64,000 bases of DNA. Source: Nansenia antarctica (taxonomy: Eukaryota > Chordata > Actinopteri > Argentiniformes > Microstomatidae). Where the stretch lies: contig OZ022342.1 in the NCBI GenBank assembly GCA_963989245.1, positions 9,283,612-9,347,611 on the forward strand. The letters are read 5' to 3'. How positions within the stretch are numbered: position 1 is the first letter of the stretch; each line of letters begins with the position of its first letter. The notes below the pieces were generated by a model. The model was not told where the DNA came from. It saw nothing but the letters and a program-made list of their open reading frames with translations, and made no database searches. Positions 1-10,179 of this stretch are shown here, piece by piece. The position numbers were made by a program, and so were the translations under genes.

Positions 1-943
1 CTCTTTAGAAGGAAAGTCAATTATGTTACCTGAATACTCTGCATTGCTTTTGTCTATTTCAAATTAATTTACTGTATTATACCATACCAAACCATTTAGT
101 TTGATATTTCTCAAAAGGAAAATAGCAAATTAAGAAACGGTAACTTGATCTATATTCTTTATATACTGTATGCATGTATCTGTACTTTCACATGTTTCAC
201 ATGCTCCCACATAGATTTCATCACATAATAAGGTGTTTCTCTCATTCTTGTGAGAGCCAGCAGACCCCATGCATATTCAATGTTATTCTGTACTTTAACT
301 GTTCATTTTGTTCAATGCCTCTCAAAGTGGCTTTGGAAGAGTGAGACAGGTGTGGCCACTCAATACACATGTATTTCTGTCCACTGGCTCAAGCTAAATG
401 GAGCCTTGTCATTGCCTGAAAGAATGACAGCTTTCTGCTCCAGTAAACCGAGGCGGCAATGTTTAAGGGCTGTAAACGCTCCCTAAAATAGTGTCTACAC
501 TTCATCTATCTGCCTGGGCTTCATTGTCTGTCAACCACATAAACATACACACACCTATGGGCCAGAATGTCTATTTCAGATATGCCTTTTAAGTTCTCAC
601 AGGGCTCCAGGCAGCGAGGGGAAACTTAGAACAAGATGCTTTCTAACAGAGATGGGCAGTTGAATGGCTGTTCGACGGTGTTCTAAGTAAACAGACAGCT
701 AGGTGTGGAGGATGAGTGGTAGGATGAGTCGATGCAAACTTGTCTGCTGTCCTTCCTTCCACCACACAGCCCAAAAAAGAGACAGTAGGAGTGGTGGACA
801 AGATGACTGATACAAGGGTAGGACTCATGTAGGAAAAACAAATGCAAGCTGTTTAACCTGTATGACCACTGCAAATACTTATAGCTTTTTACTGACTAAA
901 CAGCATCAATACATTATTCCGTGAGGTTCAAACCCCCCCCGCT

Positions 944-1033
944 ACCAACACACACACAGACACACACAGACATACACAGACATACACAGACAAACACACA
1001 CACAGACACACACAGACATACACACACAGACAA

Positions 1034-1108
<75 letters not shown>

Positions 1109-1110
1109 CA

Positions 1111-1162
<52 letters not shown>
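944..1162. repeat. (CA)n compound microsatellite
   Basis: About 220 bases of CA dinucleotides interrupted by CAGA and CAAA units. It is preceded by a short poly-C tract at about 926-935. Open frames across it on both strands code only Thr/His or Cys/Val repeats and are artefacts of the repeat. Confidence 0.95.
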
Positions 1163-1166
<4 letters not shown>

Positions 1167-4100
1167 GACACCCCTACAATTACAGCCTACAGTTCACCAG
1201 GCTGATTGAAACATCATGCTGCAGTGGGTATGTGCCCATCCTCGTTGTTGACTGGCAGGGGCACCTTGAGCACTTAGTTAGCTAGGCCCTCACACAGAGT
1301 GCCTGGATTGGATGGGTATCACACCTCTTAAGCCCCGGCTTATAGGGTTTTGCGGCTTTATCCTACCAGCAAACAAAGGCGAAGCCAGAGTCTTTAACGC
1401 CAGCGAGGCTGGATCATCTCTGGGGGAAACGCGGCTATGAGAGGAGATGCTTGATATGGGACCAGGGCTCAATCATTCCACACTGTCTAAACAAGAAGTG
1501 ATACCATTGGGGGAACCCCTCCTAAGCAGAGGGAGCAGAGGACAGAACGGTAATGTTCCTGTTGGCACACAGGGGATTCCGATGATAATAGTCATCACCT
1601 GACTGTCTGTTGTGTAAAGAACTCTGAAGCCCTGCTGCTACTGCTGCTAGTCAATCACAATCACGACGCTTCTTTAAACACTTCTTCGAGTGCTACCGAT
1701 TTCAACTGTGCACACACGGCAGGGAGTTAGGGTTTTAATCTGTCCCGATGACACTGTTAATTGGTTCAGACGGAGCAAAGCAAAAACAGGGCTCTATGTG
1801 CTGAAGCAAATGAGCTCCATGCAGCCATATTCAAATAGCCACACCTGGCCTGAGCCACAGGCAAACAACCGTTTGTCTTATAAACACCTGCTGGAACCTC
1901 CGCTGACATCAGCTGTGATACCCTTGGGTTTGTTTTTAGAGGCATGATGTGCTGGATTTCAGATTCATCTTTACCCTGCTGCTCCTTCAAGTGTACACTT
2001 GTTCACTCTCCCTCGTGGATGTAAAACGTGTCAGATCGGCGTAAGGGAATATGGGACGAAGGGAGTTTCCACCATTTTTCTTTCACCAAATCTCTATTCC
2101 ATTGTAATCTATGAGAGGGGAGTGTTGATGTGCCTGATGGTCTGGGCCTGAGAGTGCAAAGGGGGTACTTAGAGAGGGTGTTTGTGCCCCATGCTCTCTT
2201 TGTAGGGCCAGCTGTGAGGCGTCTGTCTGAGATCCTCCAGATGTTTTCCCATAAAGACAAGGTACTTCAAAAGGTGCTGAAAAGGCTCCCCCTCTCTCAC
2301 TTCCCTGCTGTGTGAGGCTCCCCGTACTGGAGCGTTTAAAAGAGGAAATGACATGGACCCTTGCCCTGTAATCATGAGGCTGATGGTCACCATTTCGGCA
2401 GTAACAGAGAGGACAATCCAGAGTTCATGCCCAAAGCTCTAAAGCATCAGAGTCAGAGACTCCCTCGTTGGGAACTTGAACTTGACTTGTGAGTGTGACC
2501 CTGGGAGTGAATATTGGGCAGCTGCAAGCTCAGAGGGCCTACGGGTTGCACTACCAAAGCTGTCTGTTGCACAAAGACATCTTCAGTTTATGGACTATGA
2601 TGCTAATTCTTTGAACACTCTTACACTGTAACAACATTAGAACATTAGAATGAGCCCAGTACCATGATTGGGAACTATTACAGTGATTTAGCACTGTAAA
2701 AAAATAAATACCAAAATAAAAATCTTGAGGGTAATTTTTGGTAACATGACATTGTTGCTCTTCTTTTTATGTATAACATGTTACAAAATGATTCGGTAAT
2801 TGTTTAGTAATTAGGTGATATAACGGTGGAATTAGGTGGAATAATAACAAATGTATGTAGTCTACGATACAATAATGGATGGGAAAGTTGTTTGTCAGTT
2901 CATTTGCATGAACAACCTACTCATGGGGAAATTGAGATGACAGCATGTTGTAGGTCAACAGACAATCAGGCTGTATGAGAGTCACATCCTTTGCACATCA
3001 CACAAAAGCCATGCATTCATTTCGGTGTGACATCATTCTTGCAAGGTTTACAAAGTGTCTCCCACCAGACATTTCCAAGCCTGGCAAGAACCATTCACTG
3101 TGACTAAAGCAGTGTAATAAACATCGCTCACCAAACAAAGGAGACAGGTCTTCTCAAATGTCGCGGTAAGGTCATGGTAGAGCGGAGGGTGGCAAGCAGG
3201 ACTTCAAATCACCCTTGTTGTGAGGTAAATTCCTGGACAGAGCTTTACATCGAAGCCTAGAACCCAGAGAGCACCCCTTAAGTGTCAATATGTAGTGTCA
3301 ATTAGTATTAAGGCAATATTCCCTTTGACACACACAAACACATACACACACTTCCTGCCCTCTTCTTTCAGCAGACAAGTTACGCTCGAGCATTTAGCCT
3401 ACTACACAGAAGGCAGTGTGGTTTGTGCTTCACCACTATCACAGCCACCGCTCATCTTTGCCTTACCAGTTGAGGCCCAATGAGTCTATGGTCAAGGCTC
3501 CCTAGACTAGACTATAGAGCCCACGCCAAGACTCCTTGATAGGCTATTCATGATAATATGGCAGGGAGCGCCATCTAGTGACTAATTAAACCCATTGCAC
3601 CCACACCCGCAGGTCAAGTTTTCAGAGTAGACCTTGATCATTTCGGATATCCGAGTGGGCCCTGCTCAAACATTGTCTTCAATTACGCTACCTTTTAGCA
3701 TTTCATTTCATAAATGACATTCACAAAACATTTGGATTGAAACAAATGACGTGGGTGTAGCCTACATCGGAACCAATGACCACACAACCTACCGTCCACC
3801 AGTTTAACGCTGACTGATCTGATATATTGTATATATATATTATTATTATCATGATTATTATGAATAATCATAATAATAATGATATATTATATTGCGCACA
3901 GGGATCTAGGTCTTCGGCTGCATTTTCATGAATGGGATTATTTGCTCAAAATTACTGTTTAACTGTCGGTCCACAGAGGGGTTCAGTAATTCACAAAAAA
4001 AAGTGTGCAATGTGCAACGGAAACGCCCGGTCAGAATCTGATAACAGCGGAAAATGTGTTATCTGTGTTCGTTGACTTAGTCAAACCATATGCCTCTGTG

Positions 4101-4413
4101 CCAGAATATTTGGCTTGAATTACACGATTTGCACTTTAACCCTTAACAGGAGCTTACTGAAGTAAGTGAATGGTCGAGCCCTTTTATTGATCAATTAGCC
4201 TATTCGTGAGGCTAAAATGCATTATTTATGATAAAGCATGGCAATGACATGTGGATGTGGCTAATGTATTAAATTGTATAATGCCTATTATGAACTACAA
4301 GGTCATAACGACATTAAGAAACATCAGTTATTCTATCAATTATAACAGCTATATATTTTTTAATATATATTTTTAAATATAGATTTTTAAATATAGATAT
4401 GTTTATTATTATT

Positions 4414-4414
4414 T

Positions 4415-4475
<61 letters not shown>
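4414..4475. repeat. (ATT)n trinucleotide microsatellite
   Basis: About 20 tandem ATT/TTA units inside a broader AT-rich tract, some 280 bases upstream of the fgf19 start codon. Confidence 0.95.
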
Positions 4476-4476
<1 letters not shown>

Positions 4477-4640
4477 GTATATTCAACTTTTTGGGTTTTG
4501 TTGTTTTAAGACCCTGCATGCTGGAAACAGGGGGGGCCGTACGCTATGATTTAGTTGGATGTTGAGTGGGGTGTGTGATGTTGTGGTTCTCAGAACTGGC
4601 TTTGGGAAAAGGCTTATCGATCGGACTGATAAGGGACACA

Positions 4641-4648
4641 TTTAAAAG
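4641..4648 (+). promoter_or_regulatory. fgf19: Candidate TATA-like box of fgf19
   Basis: TTTAAAAG lies 105 bases upstream of the fgf19 ATG. A start site 25-30 bases downstream would give a 5' UTR of roughly 80 bases. This is inferred from position and resemblance only; no transcript evidence is available. Confidence 0.3.
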
Positions 4649-4752
4649 GCTAGGGCATTGGCTTACTACAAAATAGCGACTGGCACTTGGAGTGAGACGG
4701 TCTGGATTTGACGATCTGAGGATCATAAATAGTATTTGTCGTGCAACTAACA

Positions 4753-6138
4753 ATGCTGCTGACCGTTTTTGCAACCGTGTGCATGACCAACATCTTCTTT
4801 GTCGTGGGAGTAAGTTGTGTGCCATTGGCAGACGCAGGGCCACATATCACCCACGGATGGGGAGAGACGGTCCGTCTGAGACACCTGTACGCTGCAAAAC
4901 ACGGGTTGCACTTGCTTATCAGTGATGATGGCACCGTGCATGGATCTGTGGAGCAGAGCTCTCACAGTGAGTATAGCCTATATACCTACCACTAGTGTCA
5001 TTTAGAAACGACACAGTTTGACATTGTTGAGATAGACTATAGCATTATTTTGCATGTATGTGTGTTGGACATATAGTTTACATTGGTCAACTGAAATGTG
5101 AGAAATGTTTTCGCATTTTTGTAAAATAGAAGTGAGAAATTCCATCATAGACTAATTCTACCAAAAACTCCTTAATCAAGCGAAAAATAGTGTCACTTTA
5201 TCGATAGGCGTAGTCAATATAATGACCATTGGTTTAGTTGAGTTGTATTTTTAATTGATTAGGCTGATCAAGATAATTGACACATTTGATGGAGTGAGCC
5301 TAGTGACGTCAGAGATTGAGGATGAACTAAACATCTGCTATGAATTTGGGAAGTGACCTGAATTGTTATGTTGATACAGGTTTGGTGGAAATCCGACGTG
5401 TCGACACAGGTTGTGTCGTGATTAAAGGAGTTGCAGCGGCGCAATATCTCTGTACAGAAGGGACTGGAAGACTGTATGCATCGGTAAGAGCTAGGGGGGT
5501 CCGGGGTGGGGGTGGGGGGGGAATATGAATTTCGAGGAAAAACGAGTTGCTGATTGAAATATCAAAGGAGTTAGGGCTCAGGGCTTACCATCATTTTCCA
5601 CTGACCAGAGGTTCATTCCTCTCTGCACATAAATACAGGTTGAAACGTTTCTGTTCTCTTCACAACAGTTGTGCAATCTATGTGCACTATGTAAACTGCC
5701 CTCGAAGAACTTAAAGGTGGACATACGTAGGCACTGTGATAAGAAGGGTCTGACGAATATTTGTCACCATCCCCAGTTAACATCCCATTCCCCTCCCTCT
5801 TCCCATAGGCAACGTACATGAAAGACGACTGCTCCTTCAAGGAACACATCCACCCAGACGGATACAACACTTACGTATCTGACAAGCATGGCACTCTGGT
5901 TAGCCTGGGAGGTAGCAGGCAGAGGCTTCAAGGTCGAGACAGAGGACTTCCTGCATTTGCTCAATTCCTGCCAAGGATGAGCACACTGGCTATGGATACA
6001 ACAAGCACCCAATCATGGCCAGCGTTGCCAGGCCACACAGAACACAGCCCTACATCAGACTTGGACATGGACACCATGGACATCTTTGGGAAACTTTCAC
6101 AAATCTTCATCCAGAGCCCCAGTTTAAGTTATAGATGA
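4753..6138 (+). CDS. fgf19: Fibroblast growth factor 19 (endocrine FGF), 3 coding exons
   Basis: Exons 4753-4966, 5380-5483 and 5809-6138 join to 215 residues (human FGF19 has 216). Introns of 413 and 325 bases have GT/AG ends, in phases 1 and 0. Residues 1-22 or so form a hydrophobic signal peptide. Next come the family landmarks DAGPH, RLRHLY, IKGV, YLC, DCSF and the hallmark PDGYNTY. Cys96 and Cys114 match the spacing of the human second disulfide; the cysteines of the first human disulfide are absent. The C-terminus keeps the form DxMDxFG...SPS that in FGF19 binds beta-Klotho, but reads DIF where human has DPF. The family protein is secreted and signals through FGFR4/beta-Klotho in bile-acid control; in fish embryos it also acts in brain, eye and limb patterning. 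The ATG at 4753 is chosen because it opens the signal peptide and has A at -3. lto1 follows on the same strand. Confidence 0.96.
5494..5521 (+). other. G-quadruplex-prone tract in fgf19 intron 2
   Basis: Four G runs (5494-5499, 5503-5506, 5508-5512, 5514-5521) separated by 1-3 base loops fit the canonical intramolecular G4 pattern. The tract begins 10 bases after the exon 2 donor at 5484, on the transcribed-RNA sense strand. Confidence 0.6.
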
Positions 6139-6430
6139 GGGACTGGTGAAATGAGTGCTGACTTGTAAATCTGCACGATGAAGCTTCTACGAGGAGTCTC
6201 CAGACTCATGATGTCATGAGTATTGGCCTAGAACTGTGCCATGGCATATTATACACCACTCCAGACATACAGGCCCAAGAAGAACTGAACTGAAATATAC
6301 CATCAATTTAAATATTTGTTATCTCACATACATATTAATGTATTGTACAAAAAAGAGGAACAATGAGAAAATTGAGCCCTGTATGCACTTGTTTTTGTCT
6401 ACATTTGTGTAAATATTTGTAAATATACTG

Positions 6431-6436
6431 AATAAA
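6431..6436 (+). terminator. fgf19: Candidate fgf19 polyadenylation signal
   Basis: AATAAA lies 293 bases after the fgf19 stop codon in T-rich surroundings. A second AATAAA at 6576-6581 could serve as an alternative distal signal. The 3' UTR is therefore probably 300-460 bases long. Confidence 0.55.
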
Positions 6437-6601
6437 CCTACATGTGTATATATTTTTACCTTTTGGGGTATTGTGTAATGTTTGTTTGCCTAATGTGCTG
6501 AGCATGTTTATGTGAGATTGAAATGGAGTTCATGTAATTGGAATCCATTTCGATCAGTCCATGAATGAGTCCTTGAATAAAAACATATTGATATAACAGC
6601 A

Positions 6602-7690
6602 ATTTGTAAAAGTATTTGTCAGTACATTTTTAAACTGAAATGATGCATCAGTTGTATCACAGATTATAGGCATAGTTTGATCTCATTGGATGTTTTAAGA
6701 GTTTCATGCAGTCTTATGAATCTGAAGATTTTCTCATGACCATTCTCACCCCTTCAACCCAATTAACCGTTGGCACCCTTAAGGTGTAGGCCTAGTTATA
6801 ATCATGCAACCACCTAAATCAGCCTGGACTGAACTGACACTGGATTCTATAACTTCAGAAATAATATATATATTCTGTCCTCTTGCGCCCTCCAATGTTA
6901 TTCCAGGTGAACTTGAAATGCTTCCTACAAGAAGAGCCACTTCACTGTGACACTGTCCATGGTGCTAGTCACTAGAGTTATACCATATTGTGGAATAAAC
7001 TAAAACAACTTCTTGCATACATGCATGACATTGAGATTTCATATGAGGGGATAGGCACAGATATGCTTGAGGTAAGCTATGTAAACCACAAGGCATTTTG
7101 TTGGATATATATTATTTCTTTTAATTATAAAACTCTTTCCCTGAATTTCAGTGGTCGTTTTATTTTTTATTTTTTTTAGCGCCATTAAACTCCGTAACGG
7201 TAGATGGCAGTAATGCACCGACTATTGGGTTATGCGGGCCTACAAACTACTGCAGCTGGATATACTTGGGGGGGGCTGCGTTCGTAAATTCGCTCTGGAA
7301 TCTGATCAGCACTCATGGAATGCCTCTTGTCCAATCAAATTACTTGGTCTCTTTATGACGTTGAACCCAGTGTGCGCTCCGGCGCTCTCAGAGCAAATCT
7401 ACTAACGCAGCCAGGGTGAGTAGAAACTAGCGCCATTAAGACTTCCGGATTTACTTTTCGCCGTTTTCCCGCCTTCAAAATAAACGTGTGTTAAAACATG
7501 ACGGGAAAATGATCGGAACACAACATTTACGAACCCTTAAAAACACAAATAATACATTCAGATTATTACATGTTTATTGCCAGATATACTTACATAAATT
7601 GTGTTTCCTTTATTCTAAAAATCCTCAAACAAGTTTACTGTGGGCGCTTTTATTCTGAAGGAATTCTAGTTTACATACGTTTATACTGAC
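6602..7690. other. fgf19-lto1 intergenic region
   Basis: No coding sequence is recognised. The right half carries a short dispersed-repeat motif (tagatggcagtaatgcacc, 7201-7219) and a MITE-like element with terminal inverted repeats (7274-7412). A 12-bp direct repeat, tagcgccattaa, occurs at 7177-7188 and 7428-7439. Confidence 0.5.
7274..7412. mobile_element. Short MITE-like element with terminal inverted repeats
   Basis: The left end begins ggctgcgttcgtaaattcgc. The reverse complement of the right end reads ggctgcgttagtagatttgc, so about 24 terminal bases match with a few mismatches. The element is about 139 bp, has no coding capacity, and lies about 440 bases upstream of the lto1 ATG. I could not define a clear target-site duplication. 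Confidence 0.55.
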
Positions 7691-7845
7691 CGGAAGTGGT
7701 TGGGCGTTGTGAGTTCCACTATCTGAGCTCAGAGAACAGAGATGCGCCTATCTGCTGTGCTATGAGCTAACTAGCTTCGTGATATTTAGTTTTCCAAGTG
7801 AAGAATAACAGAATAACTTCTATAAAGGGATTTATTTACTCAGTC

Positions 7846-7853
7846 AAGATGGC
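7846..7853 (+). promoter_or_regulatory. lto1: Possible YY1-type site overlapping the lto1 start codon
   Basis: AAGATGGC spans the initiator ATG at 7849. YY1 motifs placed around the start codon are common in TATA-less housekeeping promoters, and I see no TATA box in the 150 bases upstream. This is a motif match only. Confidence 0.3.
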
Positions 7854-9584
7854 CCTCTTATCCGGGACTGGCAGTGAAGACCTATTCGACTCTATCCTCA
7901 TGGCAGATGACAGGTAAACATCGGGAGGATGGTTTTATTAGATGATATTACTGCTCGCCAAGAGAGACAGATATCTAACCAGCTCACTGGGAGGAATGTT
8001 TCAACACCCCCCTCCTGCCCCAGGTTGAATTAAATGAAGCTAGACTATAAACTTACCGTGTCTGTTTTTCCAAAAATGATTTCAGCTACGTGGTGAAGGG
8101 GTATCGAGAGGGTTTCGACGAAGGGACACGTCAGGGGATGCTGCAGGGTCGCAAACATGGAGTGTCGCATGGTGCCAAACTGTCCATGGAGGTACGTGTA
8201 CAGCACAGTGTTTTATTGTATAGTATAGTAGTATAGTAGATAGTGTACATAGCCTTTATTTATGTCAACCAGCTCTTTTCCCTTTTTTATTTGACCATTG
8301 GCCCTCTTGTGGGAGCCCCCCCTCCTAAATTTCGTTGTATGGTACCTGATGAATGAATGGTCTTTATTGTCATTAATATAGTACAGGTACCATACAACGA
8401 AATTTGTGAGGGGGGGTACTGTACTGTACTGTATTAATGACAATAAAGACCATTCATTCATTCATTCATTTATCATTGTGATCAAGTCCATTGATCATCA
8501 TCACCCACCCAGACGGTCAGAGCTACTGACTCAGATTTGACACGCATTTGTTGGTACCGCAGACATCTCCCCTATATAGCTTCTTTTATACTTCTGCACA
8601 TTAGATATTGTACATAAACTACCTCACTGTACATGGCTCATAACTACTATAAGGCTACATATAAACTATACTGATCTGTTTACAATACTACCTCTGCTCA
8701 TACTGGATATTACATAGTTACCTATCACTAGCTACCATTCTTGTTCTATTTAGCCTATATCATGCCCTTATATCACTATTTGCATTTTGGGTTGGATGGT
8801 AAACTGCATTTTGTTGTATTTAACTTGTAGCCAACTCTGCGATGACAATAAAGTTTCATCTACCGGTAATCTAATTTGACATCCTTCTCCCCCCCTTCAG
8901 GTTTCGTTCTATTATGGTTTCGGGATCACTTGGAAATGCCTTCTTCAAAACAACACAGACACAAAAGCAAGGTTTGACCTGGCCGCCTAATCAGTCATAA
9001 CATCTTAATTGGTGGTCATGTGCTCCTCGTAACATGGAGGATACTTTAATTAGGCTAGTACAAATATGTAGTCTACTTTTTGTTTCAGAAAGAGGCTTAA
9101 AGCCCTGGAGTCCCTTCTTGGATTGATCCAGACGTTTCCTTATGAGGACCCGAAGTATGAACACCTCCAGGAAGACATGGAGAGACTTCGGGCCAAGTTT
9201 AGACAGGTGACTGGTTACCATCTCACTCAACATGTTATCAAATGATGTGAATAAGCACTTTACATGGCTTATTCTAACTATCAAATGTTTTTTCAGCATA
9301 ATAAGTAGGCTACATGACCCTTACCTTAATAGACACATTGTTCTTGCATGTCTGCATTTATCTTTACTTCCTTTTGCACCCTATACAAATACATGTTGCT
9401 GCCTAAGAGCTTTGAGGCCCTTATTTGTGTTTAAATCACTGTCTACTCAATAACTACCCATTCAGACATGTACTTTCCCCCCTTTATCCTAATCTCTTTT
9501 CTTCTCCTTTAGGTCTGCTCTCTGTTGAATGTGCCAACCGACTTCCGTGAATATGTAAATGTGAATGCAGGGATGTCCTTTTGA
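7849..9584 (+). CDS. lto1: LTO1 / ORAOV1, ABCE1 maturation adaptor, 5 exons
   Basis: Exons 7849-7913, 8086-8191, 8901-8971, 9089-9206 and 9513-9584 join to 143 residues (human about 137). All four introns (172, 709, 117 and 306 bases) have GT/AG ends. The hallmark is a regular GX3 array: glycines at residues 27, 31, 35, 39, 43, 47 and 51, the Yae1/Lto1 family motif, predicted to form a helical hairpin. The C-terminus ends Met-Ser-Phe, fitting the short aromatic-ending peptide described for clients and adaptors of the CIA targeting complex. With YAE1, LTO1 recruits apo-ABCE1 to the cytosolic iron-sulfur assembly machinery, supporting ribosome recycling. The gene lies between fgf19 (same strand) and ccnd1 (convergent), as in human 11q13. 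Intron 2 carries LINE-tail insertions. Older name: oraov1. Confidence 0.96.
8327..8465. repeat. Nested inverted repeats built from LINE/SINE-type tails
   Basis: Within lto1 intron 2, 8327-8348 and 8384-8405 are exact 22-base inverted copies. 8351-8378 and about 8432-8459 form a second, overlapping near-perfect inverted pair. The shared unit contains tttattgtcatt and caggtaccatacaacgaaat and ends in CATT/GAAT repeats. A related single unit lies at about 55453-55520. Confidence 0.7.
8570..8872 (+). mobile_element. 3' tail of a non-LTR retrotransposon in lto1 intron 2
   Basis: The segment shares diagnostic words with the end of the LINE at 13180-14527: tatcactatttgca, ggttggatg, aaactgcattt and a terminal ggtaatctaat. 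It carries a gacaataaag stretch near the end, typical of teleost L2/CR1-type tails. It is non-coding and probably 5'-truncated. The left boundary is approximate. Confidence 0.6.
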
Positions 9585-10147
9585 AGGAGACCGCAACCTC
9601 TAAAAGTCAAGGACTTGACACGTCAAAAGGAGGTTCCTCAAATGCAACCCGTGTTATGGAGCTGTGTGGGCGAGAAGCTGGGAAGAGCACTTGAGGGAGG
9701 TTTGCCCTTAAACAAACAGGGCGGCTCTGAGTTGGTCTGCAGTGGAGCTCAGCTAACTATGTTGTTAGAGTGGAGGCATAAAGTATTGGTTGTTGTGGTT
9801 GGACAATATCATTTGTGTTTTTCTATTCTGGAATTGCTCTTGCTGAAAGATAACCAATGATGGTATACATACCGTTATTGAAATGTGGAGTGTTACTGTA
9901 AACACGATTTTCAGTGAACTGTTGATAAAAAGGTGTTACAATTGACTATAGAAGAAAGGATTTTAAGTATCATTACCGTACTTGTCACGAGGGAGAAAGC
10001 AGAATCATATTTAGGCCTTGTGTGGCCTTGTGTGAAATTCCATGACAACAGTGATACTAAGGCCCTGTTTCCTTGCCTTGAGAGTCAATGTTGGTCTTTG
10101 TTGAGAATGGGACAAACATCTGTAGGCCTACTGATTGGTGAAGTAAC

Positions 10148-10153
10148 AATAAA
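10148..10153 (+). terminator. lto1: Candidate lto1 polyadenylation signal
   Basis: AATAAA lies 564 bases after the lto1 stop codon and is the first such hexamer found downstream. A T/GT-rich stretch follows at 10180-10220. It would define a 3' UTR of about 0.58 kb (9585 to about 10175). Confidence 0.5.
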
Positions 10154-10179
10154 GTAACAATACAATGTTCTATTCAATG

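Larger units (their letters stand above)
1..4640. other. Intergenic DNA upstream of fgf19, no gene recognised
   Basis: No open frame here has recognisable protein features. The interval holds a CA microsatellite (about 944-1162), AT-rich stretches (2700-2900, 3820-3890, 4340-4480) and a TTA trinucleotide repeat. Stretches near 1260-1480 and 2000-2330 are of balanced composition and free of simple repeats, so they could hold regulatory sequence. In other vertebrates fgf4 and fgf3 lie on this side of fgf19; neither is in the window. Confidence 0.6.

Noticed and set aside
921..1205. Long open frames across the CA repeat on both strands
   Set aside because: They encode only Thr/His or Cys/Val dipeptides dictated by the dinucleotide repeat. 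The same holds for frames at 25186-25458, 26583-26966, 32126-32408, 35724-36125, 39660-40080, 40619-40985 and 44625-45098.
4741..4752. Upstream GTG as an alternative fgf19 start
   Set aside because: Vertebrate nuclear genes rarely start at GTG; the ATG at 4753 opens directly into the signal peptide.
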